NCBI RefSeq assembly: GCF_900114265.1
Contig: NZ_FPKV01000001.1
Location: 744,001 to 808,000 of the forward strand
DNA length: 64,000 nucleotides
Reading direction: 5' to 3'
Source of the DNA: Flaviramulus basaltis
GTDB lineage: Bacteria > Bacteroidota > Bacteroidia > Flavobacteriales > Flavobacteriaceae
Made by a program: the position numbers and the translations under genes
Shown: positions 1 through 8,877 of the stretch, one piece after another
How the letters are laid out: each line of letters opens with the position of its first letter
Position numbering within the stretch: position 1 is the stretch's first letter
Notes under the pieces: model-generated
Database searches by the model: none
Told to the model about the DNA's origin: nothing
Seen by the model: only the letters and a program-made list of their open reading frames with translations

Positions 1-18
1 ATTAATACATGTTTTAGT

Positions 19-561
19 TTGAGTTTAAATCAACTCATAGAAAATTGTAAAATTGATGATACTAAAGCGCAAGGTGAATTGTATAAGCTCTTTTCGAGCA
101 AACTATTCGCTATTTGCTTAAAGTATTCACGAAACTATGCAGAAGCAGAAGATAATTTGCAAGATGCATTTTTAACTATTTTCAAAAAAATTGAACAATA
201 TAAAAGCAAAGGTTCTTTTGAGGGCTGGTTAAAACGTATTACTATAAATACCGCTTTACAACGCTACCGGAATGAAAAGGTTTTTGATATAATAAATGAA
301 AATACCATAGAAGAAGTTGAAATAGAAATTGAGGAAGATTCCATTTCAATCGATTATCTATTACAAATTATTCAACAATTACCAGACAGATATAGATTGG
401 TTTTTAACCTTTATGTATTGGATGGTTATTCGCATAAAGAGATAGCAAATATGCTTAATATAAATATAGGAACTTCAAAATCTAATTTGGCTAGAGCTAG
501 ACAAATTTTAAAACAGACTATTGAAGACTATAAAGCAGCAGAACATTCACAATTACTATAA
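19..561 (+). CDS. ECF-type RNA polymerase sigma factor
   Basis: A sigma-70 family factor of the ECF group. Residues about 10-80 form region 2, with the aromatic/acidic stretch AEDNLQDAFLTIFKKI that contacts core polymerase and the -10 element. Residues about 110-170 form region 4, a helix-turn-helix (YSHKEIANMLNINIGTSKSN) for -35 recognition. The 180-residue length is normal for the group. The reading frame is open to the left edge and has no ATG in the window. The TTG at base 19 gives the usual family N-terminus (MSLNQLIENC), but a start outside the window cannot be excluded. Its stop codon TAA shares one base with the ATG of the next gene, so the two are translationally coupled. The partner looks like its membrane-bound regulator. 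Confidence 0.9.
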   Translation: MSLNQLIENCKIDDTKAQGELYKLFSSKLFAICLKYSRNYAEAEDNLQDAFLTIFKKIEQYKSKGSFEGWLKRITINTALQRYRNEKVFDIINENTIEEVEIEIEEDSISIDYLLQIIQQLPDRYRLVFNLYVLDGYSHKEIANMLNINIGTSKSNLARARQILKQTIEDYKAAEHSQLL

Positions 562-2153
562 TGAGTGATAAAAAACATATAGACAGATTATTCCAAGAGG
601 GCCTAAAAGATTTTGAAGCCACACCTAGAGATGCTGTTTGGGAAAACATTGAAGCAAAATTAAACAAGAAAAAGAAAAAAAGGCTTGTTATTCCAATCTG
701 GTGGCGTTATGCGGGTATTGCAGCTTTATTATTGCTGCTTTTAACTATTGGTAGTGTTTATTTTAAAACTCCTGATAATTCTAATGATAATCAAAAAAAT
801 CAAGTTGTAGAAACTGAAAATAATGCTTCAGAAAAAACAAATACTCAAAGCAAAACGCCTTTAGAAGATTTAAATAGTGCTTCTGAAACAAAAACCGCTG
901 TTACGGATAATTCCAACTCAAAAGAAGACATAAAAACATCAACTAAAGACGCTAATTTTAAATCCCCTTTAAATAATTTAACACCTTCAAATGAGTCATC
1001 AGTAGCGGAAAATTCAGCTACAAAAAATAAAAATGAAAGCAAAGCAAAGCAAATTTCAAATAAAACACAAAATGCTAAAAACACATTATTAGATTCTAGT
1101 AATAATAAAGCAGTCGCTAATCATTATAATGAAAATACTAGCAAAGAAAATCTTCAAAATAAAAAAGAAAACAGCAGTACTACTGCATCTTCAAATGAAG
1201 AAAACGCCTATTCCGATAAAAAAGATGAGTTGCTAATCAATAAAGATAAAGCTCAAGAGCTTATTAATCATTCAAAAAACAACACCGCTATTACAGATGT
1301 AAAAGATGAAGAAACAGAAACTTTAGCGGATAACAAAACAGAAGAAAAAACACTTACAATTGAAGATGCTTTAGAAAAAAACAAAGATATTATTGAAGAA
1401 GAAGAGGAAACCCAAAACAGGTGGAGTATTGCCCCAAATGCTGCGCCTGTTTATTTTAACTCCTTAGGAGATGGCTCTTCTATTGATCCTCAATTTAATA
1501 AAAACTCTAAATCAGGAGAGCTAAATATGAGTTACGGTATTGCTGCTAGTTATGCTATAAATAATAAACTCACTATTCGCTCTGGTATAAACAAAGTGAA
1601 TTTAGGCTATAATACCAATGATGTTATTGTTTTTCAATCTACAGGAATAAGATCAAGTAGTGGTTCGTTGCAAAATGTTAATGCTTCAACAGCTAATATA
1701 AATAGTGATATATCACAAGATGTAGTTTCTATTACAAATAGTTTTGAAAGCTTAAATACTGCAAAAATTCCTGAATCTTTTGAAACTACCAACACATCAA
1801 TAAATCAAGCTTTTGGTTACATAGAAATTCCATTAGAAATTCAATACACGCTTTCCGATAAAAAACTAGGTGTTAATGTAATTGGTGGATTTAGTTCATT
1901 CTTTTTAAATAATAATGAAATATTTTCTGAAGCAGAAAATGGTAGCAGAACCTTTTTAGGTGAAGCTAATAATATAAATAAAGTGAGTTATAGTGCTAAT
2001 TTTGGATTGGGTTTAAATTATAAAATGTCTAAAAAAATAGATTTGAATTTAGAACCAATTTTCAAATATCAAATCAACACATTTAAAAATACTTCCGGCA
2101 ATTTTACACCTTTTTTTATAGGTGTTTATACTGGATTCGCCATTAAGTTCTAG
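561..2153 (+). CDS. Anti-sigma-like protein with membrane helix, long linker and C-terminal beta-barrel domain
   Basis: A 530-residue protein coupled to the upstream ECF sigma gene (TAATG overlap). Residues 1-46 are soluble and contain a WENIEAKL segment followed by a lysine-rich stretch, as in the cytoplasmic part of anti-sigma-like proteins. One hydrophobic helix spans about 47-67. Residues about 68-283 are a low-complexity, Asn/Lys/Ser/Glu-rich region likely to be disordered. From about 284 to 530 the sequence alternates polar and hydrophobic residues and ends in GFAIKF with a terminal aromatic, as in outer-membrane beta-barrel domains. Such proteins are often annotated simply as outer membrane beta-barrel protein. 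I infer a regulator of the adjacent sigma factor. A plain porin does not explain the internal helix and the N-terminal cytoplasmic-type segment. Confidence 0.7.
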   Translation: MSDKKHIDRLFQEGLKDFEATPRDAVWENIEAKLNKKKKKRLVIPIWWRYAGIAALLLLLLTIGSVYFKTPDNSNDNQKNQVVETENNASEKTNTQSKTPLEDLNSASETKTAVTDNSNSKEDIKTSTKDANFKSPLNNLTPSNESSVAENSATKNKNESKAKQISNKTQNAKNTLLDSSNNKAVANHYNENTSKENLQNKKENSSTTASSNEENAYSDKKDELLINKDKAQELINHSKNNTAITDVKDEETETLADNKTEEKTLTIEDALEKNKDIIEEEEETQNRWSIAPNAAPVYFNSLGDGSSIDPQFNKNSKSGELNMSYGIAASYAINNKLTIRSGINKVNLGYNTNDVIVFQSTGIRSSSGSLQNVNASTANINSDISQDVVSITNSFESLNTAKIPESFETTNTSINQAFGYIEIPLEIQYTLSDKKLGVNVIGGFSSFFLNNNEIFSEAENGSRTFLGEANNINKVSYSANFGLGLNYKMSKKIDLNLEPIFKYQINTFKNTSGNFTPFFIGVYTGFAIKF

Positions 2154-2210
2154 GTTTTTGGTTAGATCTGGATGTGTGTTTTCAATTAAGCTCGAAAATG
2201 CATATCAAAT

Positions 2211-2241
2211 AAAACTGCTCATTCCCCGAGCAGTTTTTTTA
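2211..2241. terminator. Bidirectional hairpin terminator between convergent genes
   Basis: Perfect 10-base arms (AAAACTGCTC and GAGCAGTTTT) enclose a 7-base loop and are followed by a T run on the plus strand and preceded by an A-rich run. The hairpin lies between the convergent barrel protein gene and plsC, so it can serve both. Confidence 0.85.
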
Positions 2242-2985
2242 TTTATTAAAAGCCTGTAATTGTTTTAGAATAATATCTCTTGCTTTATCATTTAAAACTT
2301 TAGTCTCTTTGATAGTTAACCCTTTAGTCGATAAAAACTCATGAATTTTTACACGCATTTTACCAGGTCCTCCACTAAAAAATGTATAAGAAAAACGCTT
2401 TTTATTATCGGCAAATGTTAACGGCACAATAGGTATTTGATGGTTTATCGCTAACCTAAACGCGCCATCTTTAAATTCATCTAACATAATATTTTCTTCT
2501 GGCACACCTCCTTCAGGAAAAATACAAATACTAACCCCAGATTTTAATCGGCGTTGCGCTCTTAAAAAAACAGCTTGTCTACTTTTTGGTGAGCTTCTAT
2601 CTACCAAAATACAGGTTCGTTTGTAGAAAAATCCAAAAAGCGGAATTTTAGTCAGCTCTTTTTTACCAACAAAAACAAATGGTCTTTTAACCGAAACTAA
2701 CATCAGCATAATATCTACCATAGACGTATGGTTAGCAATAAACATATAGCTTTTGTTCTTTTCAGGAGTTTGTTCCCGTTCAATTTGATAAGCAAAACCC
2801 ATGCCTATTAAAATAGTTTTAGACCAAATTCTAGCAAGTTTAAAAAATAATGGATACCAAGATTCTTTTAATATAGAAATTAAAAGCAACGGAAACATAA
2901 TAAGAATTGGCAACGCTACAAGGATGTAAAACCAAATGCGGTACAATACCCAGAAAATATATTTAAATACTATCATAAAATCCAA
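2239..2985 (-). CDS. plsC: 1-acyl-sn-glycerol-3-phosphate acyltransferase
   Basis: A membrane-associated acyltransferase that acylates lysophosphatidic acid to phosphatidic acid in phospholipid synthesis. The N-terminal 60 residues contain two hydrophobic segments. The catalytic HX4D motif is H86 to D91 in NHTSMVD, and the glycerophosphate-binding motif FPEGG is at 156-160. The 248-residue length is typical. It stands alone, convergent with the sigma-factor operon and divergent from trpS. A related acyltransferase of another lipid cannot be excluded, but both signature motifs are intact. Confidence 0.9.
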   Translation of the reverse strand: MDFMIVFKYIFWVLYRIWFYILVALPILIMFPLLLISILKESWYPLFFKLARIWSKTILIGMGFAYQIEREQTPEKNKSYMFIANHTSMVDIMLMLVSVKRPFVFVGKKELTKIPLFGFFYKRTCILVDRSSPKSRQAVFLRAQRRLKSGVSICIFPEGGVPEENIMLDEFKDGAFRLAINHQIPIVPLTFADNKKRFSYTFFSGGPGKMRVKIHEFLSTKGLTIKETKVLNDKARDIILKQLQAFNK

Positions 2986-3000
2986 AAATACATAATTGTA

Positions 3001-3031
3001 TTGAGCAATTCTATTAAAAAAATTACCTTTG
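3001..3031 (+). promoter_or_regulatory. Bacteroidota-type promoter of trpS
   Basis: TTG at 3001-3003 and TACCTTTG at 3024-3031 are separated by 20 bases, matching the -33 TTG / -7 TAnnTTTG arrangement. The trpS start codon lies about 60 bases downstream. Confidence 0.65.
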
Positions 3032-3092
3032 CTCGAAGAAGAAAATTTAAGATTAACTTTAATGAGATTTCCTCTTTCATGGGAATAAAATT

Positions 3093-4061
3093 ATGGCAAG
3101 AATACTTACAGGCATACAAAGTACAGGAACACCACATTTAGGAAATATTTTAGGAGCAATTATTCCAGCAATAAAAATGGCTGAAAAGCCTGAAAATGAT
3201 TCTTATCTTTTTATTGCAAATCTGCATACGTTAACGCAAATTAAAAATGCCGAAACATTGCGTACTAATACATATTCTACTGCTGCAACCTGGTTGGCTT
3301 TTGGTTTAGACATAGAAAAAACAGTATTTTACAGACAAAGTGATGTGCCACAAGTAACAGAACTCTCTTGGTATTTAAGTTGCTTTTTTCCATACCAGCG
3401 TTTAACATTAGCACATAGTTTTAAAGATAAAGCCGATAGATTAGAAGATGTAAACTCTGGTTTGTTTACTTACCCAATGTTAATGGCAGCTGATATTTTG
3501 CTTTATGATGCTGAAATTATTCCTGTAGGGAAAGATCAAGAACAACATATTGAAATGACACGTGATGTCGCCTCTCGTTTTCATGCAAAAGTTGGAGAAA
3601 CCTTTGTTTTACCCAAAGCAGAAGTACAAAAAAACACAATGCTTATTCCTGGTACCGATGGCGAAAAAATGAGTAAAAGTAGAAATAACATCATCAATAT
3701 ATTTTTAGATGATAAAAAACTACGTAAACAAATAATGGGTATTCAAACCGACAGCACGCCTCTTGAGCAACCTAAAGACTGGAAAACTTGTAATTGTTTT
3801 GCTATTTATAGTTTGTTAGCTAATGATGAACAAATAGCTACAATGAAAGCGAATTACGAAAATGGTAATTATGGTTACGGACACGCAAAACAAGCCTTAT
3901 TTGAATTGATAGTTGAAACATTTGCAATACAACGCGAACGTTATAATTATTATATGAATAACCTCTACGAAATTGATACGGCTTTGGCTGTTGGCGCCGA
4001 AAAAGCGAAGTTGATTGCCAATGATGTTTTGGATAGAGTTAGAGAGAAAGTTGGGTATTAA
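3093..4061 (+). CDS. trpS: Tryptophanyl-tRNA synthetase
   Basis: A class I aminoacyl-tRNA synthetase charging tRNA-Trp. The HIGH-like motif is PHLGN at 14-18 and the KMSKS loop is intact at residues 192-196. The length of 322 residues fits the compact bacterial TrpRS. The gene is preceded by a good promoter and ends four bases inside the 3' end of the convergent dprA. Nothing unusual is seen. Confidence 0.97.
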   Translation: MARILTGIQSTGTPHLGNILGAIIPAIKMAEKPENDSYLFIANLHTLTQIKNAETLRTNTYSTAATWLAFGLDIEKTVFYRQSDVPQVTELSWYLSCFFPYQRLTLAHSFKDKADRLEDVNSGLFTYPMLMAADILLYDAEIIPVGKDQEQHIEMTRDVASRFHAKVGETFVLPKAEVQKNTMLIPGTDGEKMSKSRNNIINIFLDDKKLRKQIMGIQTDSTPLEQPKDWKTCNCFAIYSLLANDEQIATMKANYENGNYGYGHAKQALFELIVETFAIQRERYNYYMNNLYEIDTALAVGAEKAKLIANDVLDRVREKVGY

Positions 4062-5161
4062 ATAACCTCAAACAACTTTCCAGGCAAAGGCCTAATAACT
4101 CCTTTTAATTCCATAGTCAATAAAACACTCGCTACTTTAAAAATAGGTAGATTGCAATTAATTGCAATACCATCTAATTGTTGCTTTTCGTTTTCTTTTA
4201 GGTAATTATAAATCACCTTTTCGGTAGCATCTAGCTCAACAAAAAGTTGCTTTTGTATTGCTGGTTTTTTATCATTTTCTAACTGCCAATTTAAAATATA
4301 TGGTACATCTAATGGAGAGCTCAGCATATGTGCTTTTTGGTGCTTTATCAAATTATTACACCCAACACTTTGTAAATCGGTTGTACGCCCAGGAACTGCA
4401 AATACATCTCTGTTATAAGAGTTTGCAATATCGGCAGTTACTAAACTTCCTCCTTTTTCAGCAGATTCAATAACAATTGTGGCTTCACTTATACCTGCAA
4501 TAACCCTGTTTCTCTTTAAAAAATTATTCCTATCTAATTTATCTGTGCTCCAAAAGTCGGTTAAAAATCCTCCGTTTTTTTCAACTTCAACCATATACTT
4601 TTTATGCACTTGCGGATAAATAGTGTTTAAACCATGTGCTAAACAACCAATGGTTTGTAGGTTATGTTTCATAGCTGCTTTGTGAGCAGTAATATCTGTT
4701 CCGTAAGCAAATCCTGAAATAATTACAGGGTTATAAGGCACAAGTGCTTCAACTAAAGATTCGCAAAATGCTATACCATTGCTCGTTATTTTTCTTGCGC
4801 CTACAATACTTATAATATGTCTATTCTCTAAATCTATGTTGCCCGATTGAAATAATAAAATAGGTCCATCTATACAATGTTTTAGTTTTTCAGGATAATT
4901 TTTATCGTTAAAATAAAATGCTTTAATATTATTCGCTTTAATAAAATCAATCTCTTTTTCGGCTTCCTTTAAATAACTTTTTTTAAATAATGCCTCTAAC
5001 ATAACCGCTCCTATACCATCAATTTTGAGTAGATTTTGTTTTTTCTCTTTTAAAACTTCTTCTGCAGAACCACAATGATTTATTAATCGTTTTGCTGTAA
5101 TATCCCCAATATTTGGTACTTGTTGAAGCGCTAGAGTATAAAGCAAATTGTTTTCTGTCAT
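4058..5161 (-). CDS. dprA: DNA-processing protein DprA
   Basis: DprA binds incoming single-stranded DNA and loads RecA during natural transformation. The Rossmann-like core shows the motifs SIVGAR, SGFAYGTDITAH and RNRVIAGIS, plus the glycine-rich stretch EKGGSLVTADIA. An N-terminal helix-hairpin-helix-like segment and a C-terminal winged-helix-like segment (from about residue 300) flank it. The frame can be opened 12 codons earlier, but the conserved start is MTENNLLYTLAL, giving 367 residues. It is convergent with trpS, with a 4-base overlap at the stops. Confidence 0.93.
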   Translation of the reverse strand: MTENNLLYTLALQQVPNIGDITAKRLINHCGSAEEVLKEKKQNLLKIDGIGAVMLEALFKKSYLKEAEKEIDFIKANNIKAFYFNDKNYPEKLKHCIDGPILLFQSGNIDLENRHIISIVGARKITSNGIAFCESLVEALVPYNPVIISGFAYGTDITAHKAAMKHNLQTIGCLAHGLNTIYPQVHKKYMVEVEKNGGFLTDFWSTDKLDRNNFLKRNRVIAGISEATIVIESAEKGGSLVTADIANSYNRDVFAVPGRTTDLQSVGCNNLIKHQKAHMLSSPLDVPYILNWQLENDKKPAIQKQLFVELDATEKVIYNYLKENEKQQLDGIAINCNLPIFKVASVLLTMELKGVIRPLPGKLFEVI

Positions 5162-5252
5162 CTTAAGTATTTGATTTTGAAACCGCAATAAAAGCATTTT
5201 TGAAGTGTTAATAAATAGTTATGCCAAAATTTTATTGGAAAGCATAATTTTT

Positions 5253-5260
5253 TAACTTTG
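5253..5260 (+). promoter_or_regulatory. Promoter -7 element TAACTTTG
   Basis: An exact TAnnTTTG match ends 5 bases before the ATG of the HU/SPOR gene. An upstream TTG at 5235-5237 is only 15 bases away, shorter than usual, so the -33 element is weak. If used, the leader is almost absent. Confidence 0.5.
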
Positions 5261-5265
5261 TTTTT

Positions 5266-6201
5266 ATGCAATTAGAAACCTACATAAGCGATTTGCTTTA
5301 CAGATACGAATGTGTTACCATCCCAGATTTTGGTTCATTTTTAACACAAAACACTTCTGCATCTATTGATGAAACATCAAATACATTTTATGCGCCAAAA
5401 AAAATGGTGTCTTTTAATGAGCAAATTCAAAAAAATGACGGCTTATTAGCGCATTATATTGCAGATATTGAAAAAGTACCTTTTGAGGTTGCTAATAAAA
5501 AAATTGCTAAACGTGTTAAATTATTAAAATCGTATTTAACACAAGGCGAAACACTTTCGTTTAAAAATATTGGTGATATCGTTTTTAATAATGAAGGCAA
5601 AATTTTATTTGAGCCTACTTATCATTTAAATTATTTAACCGATTCTTTTGGATTATCTCAGTTTGCATCATCAACAGTAACTCGCGAAGTTTATAAAGAA
5701 GAAGTTGAAACTATTGAAAAAGTAATTCCAATTGCAATTACGCCAGAAAAACGTAAAGCAAGACCTTATTTAAAATATGCAGCTGTTGCAGTAATCGCTT
5801 TAACACTTGGTGGTTTAGTGGCTTCTAATTTTTATGTAAATCAAATTGAAGAACATAATCAATTAGCACAAGAAGAAGCGACAAAACAATTAGATACTAA
5901 AATACAGCAAGCTACTTTTAACTTAAACCCACTTCCTGCCATAACACTAAATGTTACCAAACAAACTGGTAATTATCATATTGTAGCAGGTGCTTTTAGA
6001 GTTGAAGAAAACTGCGATAAAAAAATATCTCAACTAAAAGCCGATGGCTTTAACGCTAGAAAAATTGGTGTTAACAAATATGGTTTACATCAAGTTGTTT
6101 ATGGTAGTTACGAAACTGGAAAAGAAGCCTTAAATGCTATTCGCAAAATTCGAAAAAACCACAATAAAGACGCTTGGTTACTGGTTAAAAAGCTAGATTA
6201 A
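5266..6201 (+). CDS. HU-like domain and SPOR domain membrane protein
   Basis: A 311-residue single-pass inner-membrane protein. Residues 1-125 form two HU/IHF-like units of the type found in flavobacterial SPOR proteins (for example the IPDFGSFLT segment near 19-27). A membrane helix lies at about 170-190, and a C-terminal SPOR domain at about 235-311 (YHIVAGAFRVEENCDKKI). SPOR domains bind glycan strands stripped of stem peptides at the division septum. I infer a septal peptidoglycan-binding protein with a cytoplasmic HU-like part of unknown ligand. It is a single gene with its own promoter. Confidence 0.85.
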   Translation: MQLETYISDLLYRYECVTIPDFGSFLTQNTSASIDETSNTFYAPKKMVSFNEQIQKNDGLLAHYIADIEKVPFEVANKKIAKRVKLLKSYLTQGETLSFKNIGDIVFNNEGKILFEPTYHLNYLTDSFGLSQFASSTVTREVYKEEVETIEKVIPIAITPEKRKARPYLKYAAVAVIALTLGGLVASNFYVNQIEEHNQLAQEEATKQLDTKIQQATFNLNPLPAITLNVTKQTGNYHIVAGAFRVEENCDKKISQLKADGFNARKIGVNKYGLHQVVYGSYETGKEALNAIRKIRKNHNKDAWLLVKKLD

Positions 6202-6240
6202 TTATATCTAAAAATACATCTCTAAAACCTAAAATCGTTT

Positions 6241-6248
6241 TACCTTTG
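6241..6248 (+). promoter_or_regulatory. Promoter -7 element TACCTTTG
   Basis: Exact TAnnTTTG match about 20 bases before the thioesterase start. No clear -33 TTG is seen at the right distance. Confidence 0.45.
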
Positions 6249-6267
6249 CTACATCATTAAAAAAAGC

Positions 6268-6780
6268 ATGATGAAAGCAAAAACACCCGAACAATCTAGA
6301 ACGATTATGACCGATATGGTCTTACCTGGTGAAACAAATCCTTTAAATAATTTATTTGGTGGCGAATTACTAGCGCGTATGGATCGTGCTGCAAGTATTT
6401 CGGCAAGACGCCATAGCAGACGCATAGTTGTAACAGCTTCTGTAAATCATGTAGCATTTAATCGTGCTGTACCTCTTGGTAGCGTTGTAACTGTTGAGGC
6501 GAAGGTGTCTCGTGCTTTTAAAACGTCTATGGAAGTGTTTATTGATGTTTGGGTTGAAGATCGCGAATCTGGCAATAAAACTAAAGCAAATGAAGCCATT
6601 TATACCTTTGTGGCTGTTGATGAAACTGGACGACCAATTGCTGTACCAGAAGTAACACCTGAAACCGATTTAGAAAAAGAACGCTTTGCTGCTGCTTTAC
6701 GCCGAAAACAACTAAGTTTACTTTTAGCTGGAAAAATTAAACCAAATGAAGCTACAGAATTAAAAGCTTTGTTTGATTAA
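6268..6780 (+). CDS. Acyl-CoA thioesterase, hotdog fold
   Basis: A 170-residue single-hotdog thioesterase that hydrolyses acyl-CoA to free acid and CoA. The characteristic N-terminal segment NPLNNLFGGELLARMDRAA carries the family's conserved residues, and VNHVAFNRAVPLGSVV is the second core strand region. Two adjacent ATG codons (6268 and 6271) are possible starts. The promoter element ends 19 bases upstream. Substrate chain length cannot be told from the sequence. Confidence 0.88.
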   Translation: MMKAKTPEQSRTIMTDMVLPGETNPLNNLFGGELLARMDRAASISARRHSRRIVVTASVNHVAFNRAVPLGSVVTVEAKVSRAFKTSMEVFIDVWVEDRESGNKTKANEAIYTFVAVDETGRPIAVPEVTPETDLEKERFAAALRRKQLSLLLAGKIKPNEATELKALFD

Positions 6781-6839
6781 ATGATTTACTTAAACTAGTA
6801 AATTCACGACAAAGAATAACTTTTAAAACTTAAATATGT

Positions 6840-6863
6840 GAGTTTCTGAAACAAATTCAGGAT
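6840..6863. repeat. Degenerate flavobacterial intergenic repeat
   Basis: GAGTTTCTGAAACAAATTCAGGAT resembles the repeat copy at 16763-16790: the same GAGnTyC start, CAAATTCAGGAT-like second half and imperfect dyad. It lies between convergent genes. Confidence 0.45.
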
Positions 6864-6874
6864 AAAGAGTTGTA

Positions 6875-8110
6875 TCACATCTTATAAATCCAACTTGCAG
6901 GATTTTCGGTACTTACTCCTTTAGATATTGCAAAACTTAATATCGTTTCTCCATTTGATGGGTTTGTAAAAACTTCGCCAATTACTTGTTTTGTTTTTAC
7001 TTTATCTCCTTTTTTAACGTAAACATGAGATAAATTTCTGTATAGCGTCAAATAATTACCATGACGAATCATTACAATTGGGTTTACGTTTTTCATTTTA
7101 ATAATTTCGCTTACTTCACCATCAAAAATAGCCATAACTTTTGCGCCTTTTTCAGTAGCAATACGAACGCCATTACTTTTAATAGTTAGCGATTTATCAA
7201 TAGGATGAGGTTGTGTACCGTAACCCAATCTCACAACCCCTTTTTCTACTGGCCAAGGTAACTTTCCTTTATTCGACACAAAATTAGAGGCTAAAACCTT
7301 TTCTTCTGGAGTTAATGCAAAACTTGTTGAGTTTGTGGTTTTAGTAGCGCCTGCTTTTTTATTAGATGCTGCAATTGCTGCTTTAATAATGCGATCTATT
7401 TCTGCATCAATTCTATCGGCCTCTCTTTGCTTTTGCTTTATTTGAGAAGCATATAACGACAAATTCTTTTTTATAGATTTCATTAAAGCCTCATGCTCTT
7501 TTCGTTCTGTTTCTAATGATTTTTGAACAGCTTTATTTTCAGCTATTAACTTATTCTTATTGTCTTGCTGTTTTAATAAATTACTGTTAGTTTCTTGTAG
7601 TTCTATTGTTTTTGCCTTTATAGTTTCACCTTGCTGCTTTTGGTGGTCTGAATATTGTTTAATATACTGTAACCTTTTATAGGCTTGTTTAAAATCGTTT
7701 GAAGACAACAAAAACATAATTCTGCTTTGTTGATTTTTACTTTTATAAGACTTCACAATCATTGCAGCGTAATCTTCTTTTAACTGGCTTAGCTCGTCTC
7801 TTAAATTGGTTATTTTATTTTGATTTGTATTTATCTCTCGTGTTAACAAATTGGCCTGCTGGTTGGTGACTTTAATTAAGTTAGACAGCACTCTTATTTT
7901 ATAGTTAAAATCTTCAATTAATGAGATTTGCGACTTTTCTTTTGATTTGTTTTCAGCACGTAATTCATTAATTTTTTGAATCTCTCTGCGTAATTCTTGT
8001 AGGCGTGTTTCTAGTTCTTTTTGCTTATTATTTTGAGAAAAAACTACTGTACCACAAAGTAAAAAACTTAGTAGTAACAATATTTTATATATGTGTTTTT
8101 TATTTCTCAT
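6875..8110 (-). CDS. EnvC-like murein hydrolase activator, degenerate LytM domain
   Basis: A 411-residue exported protein with a signal peptide (1-25), long coiled coils (about 28-120 and 150-250) and a C-terminal LytM/M23 fold (about 285-411). The zinc ligands of active M23 peptidases are missing: the H-x3-D position reads NGVRIAT and the HxH position reads ILSFAI. This matches EnvC/NlpD-type activators, which stimulate N-acetylmuramoyl-L-alanine amidases instead of cutting peptidoglycan themselves. Its start overlaps the stop of the DUF4292 gene by one base, and both follow a TPR gene in one minus-strand operon. Confidence 0.87.
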   Translation of the reverse strand: MRNKKHIYKILLLLSFLLCGTVVFSQNNKQKELETRLQELRREIQKINELRAENKSKEKSQISLIEDFNYKIRVLSNLIKVTNQQANLLTREINTNQNKITNLRDELSQLKEDYAAMIVKSYKSKNQQSRIMFLLSSNDFKQAYKRLQYIKQYSDHQKQQGETIKAKTIELQETNSNLLKQQDNKNKLIAENKAVQKSLETERKEHEALMKSIKKNLSLYASQIKQKQREADRIDAEIDRIIKAAIAASNKKAGATKTTNSTSFALTPEEKVLASNFVSNKGKLPWPVEKGVVRLGYGTQPHPIDKSLTIKSNGVRIATEKGAKVMAIFDGEVSEIIKMKNVNPIVMIRHGNYLTLYRNLSHVYVKKGDKVKTKQVIGEVFTNPSNGETILSFAISKGVSTENPASWIYKM

Positions 8111-8877
8111 TAAAGCTCGATTTCTTTAAAACCAGAAGGGATTTTAAAAGGGAATTTTAAATCTTCATTTAATGAAACGTTTTTAAATTCTAAATTTAAA
8201 ATAACCTCTTCGTTTGCCTCTACTGCTATTATTTTTATTTGCTCTGGCAAAATTTGTTTTTCAACTTCTTGATGTGATAAATAGTCTATTTGCAAATGTC
8301 TCAACTCTTTAGGCTGTGTGATTTGCTGAGATTTCACTTTAAAATAGGAAGGGTCTAACAAAAAGAATATTTCAAATAATTCGCGCTGCTTTTTAGGCTG
8401 AAGTACATAAGAACCATCATCTACATAGGCTTTATAATCGCCATCTTTTAAGTTGTAAACTGCTTCACCAATTAATAAATTTTGAACTTTTTTAAAGTCT
8501 AATTCAGTACCCAATAAATCACTTAAATATTTATAATCACCATCAAAATACGTGTTGTCTAATTTGTTATAAAAACTCACTTTTTCTGGAGTTACTAACG
8601 CTCTAATAATAGAAAATGAAGCGTTTATCCATAACATTTCATCTTTTTTGACTCTAAAATTTACCGTATGTGTTTGCGACTTTCCATTTTGAAGAAGGGT
8701 GATTTTAAGCTTAGACTGAAGCGTTTTAAAACTTGGTGTTTGTTTTGCGTTCTCTTTTAATAATTGTCTTGTAGATAGATTGTAGTTTGCTTCGCCACTA
8801 GAAATTGTTTTTGCAGATTTGCAATTAAACATAAATACCATTAACAAGATTAAAGTGAATTGGGAACGTATATTCAT
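8110..8877 (-). CDS. DUF4292 lipoprotein
   Basis: A 255-residue predicted lipoprotein: an N-terminal hydrophobic stretch leads into FNCKS with the lipidated cysteine at residue 19. The remainder resembles the DUF4292 family, common in Flavobacteriia, whose fold recalls LolA/LolB-type lipoprotein carriers. It is coupled by one-base overlaps to the TPR gene before it and the EnvC-like gene after it. I infer a periplasmic-facing envelope role; the biochemical function is unknown. Confidence 0.8.
   Translation of the reverse strand: MNIRSQFTLILLMVFMFNCKSAKTISSGEANYNLSTRQLLKENAKQTPSFKTLQSKLKITLLQNGKSQTHTVNFRVKKDEMLWINASFSIIRALVTPEKVSFYNKLDNTYFDGDYKYLSDLLGTELDFKKVQNLLIGEAVYNLKDGDYKAYVDDGSYVLQPKKQRELFEIFFLLDPSYFKVKSQQITQPKELRHLQIDYLSHQEVEKQILPEQIKIIAVEANEEVILNLEFKNVSLNEDLKFPFKIPSGFKEIEL

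Noticed and set aside
845-1084. A 79-codon minus-strand ORF rich in Phe, Leu and Ser
   Set aside because: Antisense shadow of the low-complexity linker of the barrel protein.
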